Shown here: one piece after another, positions 1-6,121 of the stretch | Position numbering within the stretch: the stretch's first letter is position 1 | How the letters are laid out: each line of letters opens with the position of its first letter | NCBI GenBank assembly: GCA_002402085.1 | Contig: NVVB01000014.1 | Coordinates: 22,985-30,668 of the forward strand | DNA: 7,684 nucleotides | DNA from: Gammaproteobacteria bacterium | GTDB taxonomy: Bacteria; Pseudomonadota; Gammaproteobacteria; Pseudomonadales; UBA3067 | Reading direction: 5' to 3' | The notes under the pieces: generated by a model | The model's database searches: none | Told to the model about the DNA's origin: nothing | What the model saw: the letters and a program-made list of their open reading frames with translations, nothing else | Program-made: the position numbers and the translations under genes

Positions 1-1259
1 CCTTGCAAAGCGTATTTAATTTGCGCCTCTGTATAAATTAATACGGACGTATGTCCAGGCCCAGTATTAGGGCCCATAATCATAAACCAATTGGGGTAAC
101 CTGACACGGCAACCCCTTTATAAGCCACCGCACCCGTTTTAGCCCAATCATCGCCCAGCGAACGCCCTTCTAATCCCACAATTTCAAACGGCGAACTCGC
201 CAGCCCCAAACTAAACCCCGTAGCCAAAATGATACAATCTACAGGATGCTCGAGACCATCTTTTGTGACAATGCAATTTTCTTTTACTTCTTGAATTCCT
301 GACGTCAGTAAATCAACATTTTCTCGTTCCAATGAGGGATAGTAATCACTGGAAATCATCATTCGTTTACATCCAAACTGAAAGCTAGGCGTTAGTTTTT
401 TACGTAATTCAGGGTCTCGGATGCCACGCTTAATGTTTCGCCGCGCAGCACCTTCAAAAATTTTCGACAAAAAAGGAGAATCCAATATCAAAGGTGGAGC
501 CAGCGCTTCACTGCCCCAATAAAGAACGCCTCGAATAAGCCGCTGAATCAAGGGGAATCTAGAAAAAAACTTCTGGGTTTTTTCGCTAACTTCCAAGTCA
601 ATTTTAGGCATAATCCAGCCTGGCGTACGTTGATAGACATCAAGATGCTCAACATCATCAACTATCTCAGGGATCACTTGGATAGAGCTACAACCGGTGC
701 CAATTATGGCCACTTTTTTACCTTTCAAATCGTAATCATGATTCCAACGCGCGGTATGAAACATCTCCCCTTTGAATTGCTCTAAGCCATTAATGTCGGG
801 GTTAGCAGGGTCGGTAAGCCCACCTACTGCTGAAATTACCGCCCGGGCGGTAAATTTCTTGTTTTTACTGGTTGTCAGTTCCCACAAGCCAAGACTCTCA
901 TCGAATACTGCCGACTTAATGCCTTCATTAAACCGAAAATAGGGCTCTAATTGATACTTCTTCACGCAGCCCTTGATATACGTTTGAATTTCACTGGACT
1001 TACCGAAGATACTGCTCCACTTGGAGTTTGGTTCAAATGAATAAGAATAAACATAGGAAGGCACATCGCAGGCACACCCAGGATACGTATTATCACGCCA
1101 CGTACCGCCAACATCACCCTCTCGTTCGAAAATGGTAAAGGAATCAATTCCGGCTTTTCGCAGCTCAATCCCCATGCCAACACCGGCAAACCCACTGCCA
1201 ATAATTGCAATTGGGAACTGCTGATTGGGTCCTGTTTTAAGCGCATGTATATTATTCAT
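1..1259 (-). CDS. Baeyer-Villiger-type flavin monooxygenase, 3' end cut by window edge
   Basis: A class B flavoprotein monooxygenase that would use FAD, NADPH and O2 to oxidise ketones to esters or lactones in the cytoplasm. The frame is open from ATG 1259 to the left edge, giving 419 residues with no stop; known relatives usually run about 490 to 550, so only the C-terminus is missing. Visible motifs are the FAD Rossmann loop GSGFAG (21-26), the long fingerprint GGTW..YPG..D (51-65), the signature FxGxxxHxxxW (162-172), the NADPH Rossmann loop GTGCSS (187-192), KR before MMISSDYYP (Arg299, probably the catalytic Arg by family analogy) and ATGF (346-349). The residue after the signature Trp is Asn173, where P or D is usual. 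AGGGAG at 1271-1276 lies 11 bases before the ATG. Flavin-containing or N-hydroxylating monooxygenases are alternatives, but the fingerprint favours a BVMO. The substrate cannot be read from sequence. Confidence 0.93.
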   Translation of the reverse strand, partial: MNNIHALKTGPNQQFPIAIIGSGFAGVGMGIELRKAGIDSFTIFEREGDVGGTWRDNTYPGCACDVPSYVYSYSFEPNSKWSSIFGKSSEIQTYIKGCVKKYQLEPYFRFNEGIKSAVFDESLGLWELTTSKNKKFTARAVISAVGGLTDPANPDINGLEQFKGEMFHTARWNHDYDLKGKKVAIIGTGCSSIQVIPEIVDDVEHLDVYQRTPGWIMPKIDLEVSEKTQKFFSRFPLIQRLIRGVLYWGSEALAPPLILDSPFLSKIFEGAARRNIKRGIRDPELRKKLTPSFQFGCKRMMISSDYYPSLERENVDLLTSGIQEVKENCIVTKDGLEHPVDCIILATGFSLGLASSPFEIVGLEGRSLGDDWAKTGAVAYKGVAVSGYPNWFMIMGPNTGPGHTSVLIYTEAQIKYALQ

Positions 1260-1550
1260 AGAACATTTGACTCCCTGTAAGGTTATTTATACCCAGACCG
1301 ACAAATAGATTGCGTCCGTGCTGACAAATAAAATATATGCATTGCCGCACAGATTGATTGTTATATTTTTTGTTACGTATAAAACCCTAAAAATGAGCGT
1401 AGGGCAACAATGCCGACCCAGCTCAGTCTATCCATTTTTAATCACTGATAAAAGCTCACTGATCATTTTGGCCGAAATTCAAGAATTTAATTATTTTTAT
1501 TAATCCCTGAAATTGATGGCCGTACAAACATGTAGAGTATTTAAACTAAC
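1260..1550. other. Intergenic region with a short direct repeat and a small palindrome
   Basis: This AT-rich gap separates the thioredoxin/MerC-like gene (ending at 1551) from the monooxygenase. It must hold the 3' end of the former and probably the promoter of the latter, but no convincing -35/-10 pair was found. It contains two copies of TCACTGAT (1442-1449 and 1456-1463, 14 bases apart) and the palindrome AAATTCAAGAATTT (1475-1488). A plus-strand frame from GTG 1318 to 1503 has no ribosome binding site and no recognisable protein features, so it is not called. Confidence 0.5.
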
Positions 1551-2300
1551 TTACGCACATCGCTTTTGTTCAGAGAGCAAATTACAATTTCGGCAAACGG
1601 GCTTATAAAATACTTTCTGATGTAGCGACCATATCACTGCTAAGATCCACCAGGAAACCCCAATCCACAATCCCGCTGCCCCCATAGCTCCGAGTTTTGC
1701 ACATAGAACGAGTACACCGGCAATGGAAGCAAAAAACAAAGCCAGATAGTCGTTTAACGAATAACTGCGAAAGTAGAAGGCGCTCAACCCGCCCCCCAAC
1801 GCGAGCAGGGATAACGGAAATAAATAATCGGAAAAATAATGCCAACCTATATTATTTGAATAGTACCACCCCGAATTACTATTAAATCCAGGCCAACAAA
1901 ACGGGCAATCAAAAGAAGGTAAAGCAGAAAGGACTAAAAACGGAACCACAGCAGCGATCAAATACAACTGAGGGAAAATCAACACCAAAAATCGAGGCCA
2001 AAAATAACGTTTCAGAAAGACCCCAGTCAATCGCTTCTCACTAGGCAGCGCCCTGCTAACACTACGATCAAAGCCGAACAATATTTGAAGCGGTAAATCC
2101 TCCTCCAAAACAACACTGCCATTGACAAAAATAGTGACCTGTTTACGACCTCGGATATAGTTTGGCGCATTAGGATCGCCAATATCCCACTCATGCCAAT
2201 GTGCGGGTAAGTCTATATTTCGAAAAGCCGCCATCAAACGGTTTCGGGCCTGTAACAAAACGCGATTTTCCTTATCGCATAATAAATCCACTCTTAACAT
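1551..2300 (-). CDS. Thioredoxin-like domain fused to a MerC-like membrane domain, function unknown
   Basis: A 249-residue two-part protein. Residues 1-75 look like a small thioredoxin fold (VDLLC, a helix, then TIFVNGSVV at 56-64 in the place where related proteins read SPTIRVNG). The usual N-terminal CxxC is missing; only Cys8 remains. From about residue 100 there are roughly four hydrophobic segments (103-127, 160-175, 184-201, 208-226). CPFCWPGF at 132-139 resembles the CPLCWP stretch I associate with MerC-type mercury transport proteins. The C-terminus has CRNC (236-239) and Cys248 near the end. The likely location is the inner membrane, with both ends probably cytoplasmic. A role in soft-metal or thiol handling is inference. 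The ATG at 2300 has only a weak AGGTAG upstream. The gene stands alone, with gaps of about 300 bases on both sides. The coding call is strong, the functional hint weak. Confidence 0.85.
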   Translation of the reverse strand: MLRVDLLCDKENRVLLQARNRLMAAFRNIDLPAHWHEWDIGDPNAPNYIRGRKQVTIFVNGSVVLEEDLPLQILFGFDRSVSRALPSEKRLTGVFLKRYFWPRFLVLIFPQLYLIAAVVPFLVLSALPSFDCPFCWPGFNSNSGWYYSNNIGWHYFSDYLFPLSLLALGGGLSAFYFRSYSLNDYLALFFASIAGVLVLCAKLGAMGAAGLWIGVSWWILAVIWSLHQKVFYKPVCRNCNLLSEQKRCA

Positions 2301-2601
2301 CGTCTACCTAACGGTCCATTATCTATATCTATCTTAATTAAACGTCTAAAAGGCTCCCGTTATGGGCCCGCCTTTTACGAACCATTATTATCCTGCGACT
2401 CTCACAACTTCCACACCGCCTGACTGAACCACAAAAGGTGATATAAACGGCAGGACTGAAACCCCGGCCCTGCGGCCTAATTCAAACTGACATCCTCACT
2501 AGATCCCTACACCTAAGCCCCCAGCACCTAAGCCCCAGCACCTAAGCCCCAGCACCTAAATCCCTATACCTAAGAGACTAGTGCCTACAAAACCCTAGTG
2601 C
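2301..2601. other. Intergenic region between hydrolase and thioredoxin/MerC-like gene
   Basis: This stretch holds the tandem array that starts at the hydrolase stop, a terminator-like hairpin at 2348-2376, and the probable promoter region of the gene at 1551-2300. The minus strand just before that gene is AT-rich (TTTAATTAA, then TATAGATAAT at about 2317-2326), which could include a -10 element, but no good -35 was found. The part between 2377 and 2490 shows nothing I can name. Confidence 0.5.
2348..2376 (-). terminator. Terminator-like hairpin downstream of the hydrolase gene
   Basis: AAAAGGC (2348-2354) and GCCTTTT (2370-2376) form a perfect 7-bp stem around 15 bases that can add a CCC/GGG inner stem (2356-2358 with 2364-2366). 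On the minus strand the stem is GC-rich at its inner end and finishes in TTTT, as in a weak intrinsic terminator. It lies 225 bases after the hydrolase stop and 47 before the next gene's ATG, so it could end hydrolase transcription or act in the next leader. The T-run is short. Confidence 0.45.
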
Positions 2602-2605
2602 CTAC
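2502..2605 (-). repeat. Seven-unit G-rich tandem repeat at the 3' end of the hydrolase gene
   Basis: Read on the minus strand from 2605, the sequence splits into seven related units of 17, 15, 14, 14, 14, 15 and 15 bases (2605-2589, 2588-2574, 2573-2560, 2559-2546, 2545-2532, 2531-2517, 2516-2502). The core is TAGG(T/C)(G/A), then a G-run. Units four and five are identical (TTAGGTGCTGGGGC), and the first two share GTAGGCACTAG. The hydrolase stop codon TAG (2602-2604) is the TAG of the first unit. The G-runs at 2547-2550, 2533-2536, 2518-2522 and 2505-2507 are separated by 10-base spacers that themselves contain GG. Confidence 0.9.
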
Positions 2606-3639
2606 GAGACCCCTCTCTTTGGTAAAATTGATTTTGGTTTCGCCTTCGTCTGCTTATTTTTTCCTTTAGGCTTTAGCGCTGCTTTTTCCGCTAAAGAGCG
2701 TGCGTATTTAGGGTCATCAAGGCTTACAAAATGAGAAGAGTTCTCAGTGTAAATAATATCAAAGCCTGAATGAGCTCGCTCAGCGCTATCAATCATCGTT
2801 TGGCGATCTAAAATGTAATCTGATTCACCAATCAAGAAAGTACCCTTCTTAATGTAATCAAAAATTGAATAATCAGTTTTAAAGCCCCAATCAGCCATGT
2901 TTTTTATGTTCTCAACCACCACGCTTTGGGTCTTAGCGTTATTCCATAGCCCTGGCAACAACTCTTTTTTTCGGCGGTTAAGGGGGCTTAATACAGTCCC
3001 GGCATACCAATAAAAAGGTACTTTCGCCACCAGCCCCAAACTAATGGGCGTAAACCATTCGGCAACCTTAGGCAAACGCATGGACCTGCCCATAAACGCC
3101 TTAGCCTGAGGCAGTACCGCGGCTTCAAGCACTACCTCACAACCTCCTAGCTCTTTTTGGCGCTGCCTTACCGCATCGAGCACCACCGCCCCACCTCTAG
3201 AATGACCGTGCAACCTCACGTTCGACGTAGTCGCTAGATTGATAGCAGCTAAACCGAATGCATGTGCGTCATATTCGATTGTGTAGGGTGCATGAGGATT
3301 AGGAATACCCCGCTCCCATGCGGGCTTGCCTAAGTCTTTGGTTGTAAACGGGCAATGATAACCGCTATTAGTCACCAAAATAAGCTCAATACTGGGATCT
3401 TGGTACAACTCAGTGAAATACCGCATATCCTCCAAAAAGCCGTGAATACACACAATGCTTTGTGTTGGAGTCTGCGTCAATCTACGTTTAGCAACGAAGG
3501 TCTCACCCAATTGCATGACGTCACCGTCAAAGGCTTCAAAATTTAATCGCGTACAATCTTCTGTTAGTAAGCGACGACGGTAACGAACGATGGCATAAAC
3601 AAATACCGCAGAGAACAATAGTAGTAGCAGTTGATTCAT
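2602..3639 (-). CDS. Membrane-anchored alpha/beta hydrolase (esterase/lipase-like)
   Basis: A 345-residue serine hydrolase. It begins with a hydrophobic segment (3-19) followed by RYRRR (19-23), which fits an uncleaved N-terminal anchor; the many positive charges after the segment suggest that the catalytic domain faces the cytoplasm. HGF at 66-68 is the usual oxyanion loop, GHSRGG (145-150) places the nucleophile at Ser147, GESD (271-274) supplies the likely acid Asp274 (Asp278 is an alternative), and SSHF (301-304) the base His303. The tail from about 323 is very Lys-rich and looks unstructured. ATG 3639 is preceded by AAGGA six bases upstream, a good site. The last codons and the stop lie in a tandem repeat, so the C-terminus may have been reset by that array. 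It could hydrolyse esters made by the monooxygenase, but no substrate can be assigned. Confidence 0.9.
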   Translation of the reverse strand: MNQLLLLLFSAVFVYAIVRYRRRLLTEDCTRLNFEAFDGDVMQLGETFVAKRRLTQTPTQSIVCIHGFLEDMRYFTELYQDPSIELILVTNSGYHCPFTTKDLGKPAWERGIPNPHAPYTIEYDAHAFGLAAINLATTSNVRLHGHSRGGAVVLDAVRQRQKELGGCEVVLEAAVLPQAKAFMGRSMRLPKVAEWFTPISLGLVAKVPFYWYAGTVLSPLNRRKKELLPGLWNNAKTQSVVVENIKNMADWGFKTDYSIFDYIKKGTFLIGESDYILDRQTMIDSAERAHSGFDIIYTENSSHFVSLDDPKYARSLAEKAALKPKGKNKQTKAKPKSILPKRGVS

Positions 3640-3758
3640 TCCTTATCCTTTTTAGCTATCAGTTACCCTTTAATTTAGACGACACCATTAAAAAGCCTGT
3701 TGACACTACTTTCGGCAAACTAGGAACACAATTAGAAGGGTTTATTATTATTTTTAGC

Positions 3759-3790
3759 GGGTCATTCCTACTAGGATGACCCATTTTTTA
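3759..3790 (+). terminator. Strong hairpin with a T-run on the plus strand
   Basis: GGGTCAT (3759-3765) pairs with ATGACCC (3776-3782), and CCT/AGG inside extends the stem to about 10 bp with one bulged T and a three-base loop. TTTTTT (3784-3789) follows on the plus strand, the form of an intrinsic terminator in that direction. On the minus strand the hairpin sits 35 bases after the stop of the small membrane gene, as a terminator for it would, but what follows there is GCTAAAAATAA, without a U-tract. It may therefore serve as a 3'-end stabilising hairpin for minus-strand RNA or terminate plus-strand transcription. Confidence 0.6.
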
Positions 3791-3817
3791 TTACTCAATA
3801 GGATATTTACATCTTTA

Positions 3818-4207
3818 CTACTTTGAAACGTTTTTATACTTGGCTAATTCTGCTTGCAAGTCTTCAACGGTGTTCATTAACACTGTCTCTTTTTCAGCTT
3901 TAGCCGCATTGGACATTTCCAGCGCTCGAACCCGAGGCTCAAAAGTGCTTTGATCAATTCGGTTTTGAGACATGTATGTTAATTTTTGGTCCGCTTGAAA
4001 TGACACTGCCTGCTGCAATGGCTCAACCACAAATGAATACCCAACACTTCCTGCTACAGCAATACCCGCTATAAACGCAAGAATAACGGAACCCCAAGAG
4101 GTCTTCGTTTCGATGATCGGTGGTGTGGTTACAAGTAATGAATCTAACGGCATATTTGCCGCTTTTTGACTAGACGTTTCTGCCTTAATTTGCTCTGCTA
4201 GAGCCAT
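3818..4207 (-). CDS. Small single-pass membrane protein with probable coiled coil, unknown function
   Basis: A 129-residue protein that I do not recognise. The ATG at 4207 is chosen over an in-frame TTG at 4225 because AAGGGGG (4213-4219) stands five bases before the ATG, and the TTG would overlap that site. Residues 1-37 are polar, 38-61 (from WGSVILAFIAG) form one membrane helix rich in Gly and Ala, and the rest is polar with heptad-like Leu, Met and Val in the last 40 residues (ALEMSNAAKAEKE, then VEDLQAELAKYK), fitting a coiled coil. Orientation is uncertain. The gene has its own sigma70-like promoter, with a leader of about 30 bases and long gaps on both sides, so it is probably monocistronic. 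The strong signals suggest substantial expression. Function is open. Confidence 0.85.
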   Translation of the reverse strand: MALAEQIKAETSSQKAANMPLDSLLVTTPPIIETKTSWGSVILAFIAGIAVAGSVGYSFVVEPLQQAVSFQADQKLTYMSQNRIDQSTFEPRVRALEMSNAAKAEKETVLMNTVEDLQAELAKYKNVSK

Positions 4208-4212
4208 GGGAA

Positions 4213-4219
4213 CCCCCTT
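4213..4219 (-). promoter_or_regulatory. Ribosome binding site that fixes the start of the small membrane protein
   Basis: AAGGGGG on the minus strand lies five bases from the ATG at 4207. It would lie inside the coding part if the upstream TTG at 4225 were used, so it argues for the shorter protein. Confidence 0.8.
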
Positions 4220-4245
4220 ATCCAAAATATTGAAAGTCGTCGTGA

Positions 4246-4274
4246 ACAGTAACTAGACTTGGCCAGCCTGTCAA
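4246..4274 (-). promoter_or_regulatory. Sigma70-like promoter of the small membrane protein gene
   Basis: The minus strand shows a consensus -35 TTGACA (4269-4274), a 17-base spacer and a -10 TACTGT (4246-4251), which keeps the key T, A and final T. Transcription would start near 4239, leaving a leader of about 32 bases with the ribosome binding site. It is the best promoter in the window. Just upstream, AACA-N4-TGTT (4280-4291 region) could be a small operator half-site pair, though this is weak. Confidence 0.65.
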
Positions 4275-4493
4275 ACAAGAACACTAATGTTTGCCATGAA
4301 TACCAGCCTTCACAGGGATCTAAAGACGACAGAAGGCACTACTAAACCAGCGACCACCTAATAGCTAGCCTTACAGGCGACATGTTTGCGTAAATATTGG
4401 CTTTTTAAAGCAGGCAAGAATTAGACGTCCATGAGGGCAATATCGCCCCGATACGACGGTGTGATAAATAGCTCTATACCAGCGTAGGGCCAA

Positions 4494-5933
4494 CTAAGCA
4501 GCAGCAAACACTACGAGCGCCATCAAAAGAACGGTCAGTTGACTCACTCGATCTTTGATAGCAAAGATCACCGGGTCTTCAAGCATCTCGCCACGGTGCG
4601 CCTTAAGCCAAATCCGGCTAATCCAGAGCAGCATGATAGGACACTGCAACCATATTAATTGCGGTGTCGCATAAAGCAACTCAGCCGTCTCGCCATTGAT
4701 ATAAAGCGCCAGCACCAGCACTGCGACATAACCACTTGCCGTCCCAAGAGAAGAAAGTATCGCGATATCTTCAACACGATAGCCTCGGCCAGGCACTAAA
4801 CACTTGCCCTCCTCACGTAGACCACTGAGCTCCGCGTAACGCTTCACCATGGCTAAACTCAGAAATATAAATAACGCAAAGGTCAGCAGCCAATAAGAGG
4901 GCTCGATACCCACTGCCGCACCACCCGCCCCCAGACGTATGGTATACAACCCCGCCAACACCATCACATCCACTAGCGCAATCTTTTTAAAATAGAACGT
5001 ATACGTGAGGGTCGAGACATAATAGAGCAGCAGCACCAACACAAATTCAATAGGCAAAAAATAACACAACAGCAATGATGACAGTAAGAGTAAAGGCACC
5101 GCAATTAAAGCACTGGAAATAGGGAAATCACCCGAAGCAAGCGGCCGCTTATGTTTCTCCCTATGAACCCTATCCTCATTCAAGTCCATCAAATCATTAA
5201 TAAGGTATACGCAGGAAGCACTAAAGCTAAACGCAAAAAATGCCGCAATGGCTTGCAATAAAAGAATTGGTTCAGCCAGCTGATGTGCCGCTCCTAGCGG
5301 TGCAAATATTAACAGATTCTTTGCCCACTGATGAATCCGAATGGCCTTTAAAAAAGTCTTCATAAACGGTTTACGATTATAAAAAACTGTTTCTAAAGAC
5401 GAGACTTCTTTTGCCTTGCGCTCCAATGAAGCGGGGGCATTAACTAATATCGCTTTTCGCGCCTTTTCCCAGACCGCGATATCAGCAGTCGAATCCCCTG
5501 CATAATCAAATTTCTTATCGCCAAACACCCTCACTAACTTAGTGGATTTATAAAACCCTTTTAGATTAACCCCTAGCGTCGTGCCATAAACCTCATGGAA
5601 GACCCCCAAATAATCGGCCACGGCCATTGCTAGGCGTTGCTCTGAACCGGTCGCTAAAACAATCTTTCGGCCTAATTTTTTTTGTTCTAGTAGGTATTTA
5701 AGCAACTGTAAATTATAAGGTAACGCGGCCACATCCACTTCGACTCGATTAGCTATTTGAATTTTCAAATAGGCGCGACCTTTCATCAGCCAAAAAAGAA
5801 CTAAAAAGATATACAACGGTTTTTTCTTAATGAGCAAAAAGAACGACTCTTGCAATAAATCTGTTTTGAGTAGCGTGCCATCAAGGTCAACCACTAAAGG
5901 CGGCTCAAGTATTGTATCCAATGCTTTATTCAT
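4494..5933 (-). CDS. HAD phosphatase-UbiA prenyltransferase fusion (DPPR synthase-like)
   Basis: A 479-residue two-domain protein. The N-terminal HAD domain (about 10-185) has motif I DLDGT (16-20), motif II LATGS (93-97), a candidate motif III Lys near 129-132 and motif IV GDSTAD (146-151), so its catalytic set looks intact. From about 195 follows a UbiA-type integral membrane domain: the entry segment RIHQWAKN (199-206), the metal/pyrophosphate motif NDLMDLNED (246-254), then KRP..SG (262-268), a second Asp region near VDVMVLAGLY (321-330) and a conserved-looking KRYAEL (364-369). This resembles decaprenyl-phosphate phosphoribosyltransferase more than quinone or heme prenyltransferases. In the mycobacterial pathway that enzyme joins PRPP to a polyprenyl phosphate; the attached HAD domain could remove the 5'-phosphate (inference). 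The ATG at 5933 has AGGG immediately before it, which is too close, and a four-codon leader frame upstream. It follows the flippase-like gene by 188 bases. Confidence 0.92.
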   Translation of the reverse strand: MNKALDTILEPPLVVDLDGTLLKTDLLQESFFLLIKKKPLYIFLVLFWLMKGRAYLKIQIANRVEVDVAALPYNLQLLKYLLEQKKLGRKIVLATGSEQRLAMAVADYLGVFHEVYGTTLGVNLKGFYKSTKLVRVFGDKKFDYAGDSTADIAVWEKARKAILVNAPASLERKAKEVSSLETVFYNRKPFMKTFLKAIRIHQWAKNLLIFAPLGAAHQLAEPILLLQAIAAFFAFSFSASCVYLINDLMDLNEDRVHREKHKRPLASGDFPISSALIAVPLLLLSSLLLCYFLPIEFVLVLLLYYVSTLTYTFYFKKIALVDVMVLAGLYTIRLGAGGAAVGIEPSYWLLTFALFIFLSLAMVKRYAELSGLREEGKCLVPGRGYRVEDIAILSSLGTASGYVAVLVLALYINGETAELLYATPQLIWLQCPIMLLWISRIWLKAHRGEMLEDPVIFAIKDRVSQLTVLLMALVVFAAA

Positions 5934-5938
5934 CCCTA

Positions 5939-5963
5939 TTAACGTTTATACATCCTTATAAAC
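5939..5963 (-). promoter_or_regulatory. Leader hairpin and four-codon upstream frame before the HAD-UbiA gene
   Basis: On the minus strand GTTTATA (5957-5963) and TATAAAC (5944-5950) form a perfect 7-bp stem with a six-base loop AGGATG. The ATG in the loop (5951-5953) opens ATG TAT AAA CGT TAA, ending at 5939, five bases before the gene's own ATG. Since that ATG has a badly placed Shine-Dalgarno, re-initiation after the tiny frame or hairpin control of ribosome access is plausible. The structure is seen; the role is inference. Confidence 0.35.
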
Positions 5964-6121
5964 CGCTTCCAATAATAAAAACTACGATTGAAATACAGCA
6001 TTCAACACCCGGCCGCCAATCAAAATACATACGTAGAAGCACTCGCATCATCCGAAACGTATCGAGCACGCTAGTCCGTTCTCAAGATCACTCGAACTAA
6101 CAACTCAATCGAAACTATATT

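Noticed and set aside
962..1246. Minus-strand 94-residue frame
   Set aside because: It lies in another frame wholly within the monooxygenase gene, which carries clear family motifs; a shadow.
1318..1503. Plus-strand 61-residue frame in the gap
   Set aside because: GTG start with no ribosome binding site, AT-rich composition and no recognisable domain.
2502..2605. CRISPR array or attachment site reading of the tandem units
   Set aside because: The units are directly adjacent with no unique spacers, and there are no cas or integrase genes.
4426..4455. GGGC-N6-GCCC hairpin downstream of the HAD-UbiA gene as terminator
   Set aside because: Only a 4-bp stem and no T-run on the minus strand.
5912..6100. 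Plus-strand 62-residue frame across the gap between the two membrane genes
   Set aside because: TTG start inside the HAD-UbiA gene, no ribosome binding site and no protein-like features.
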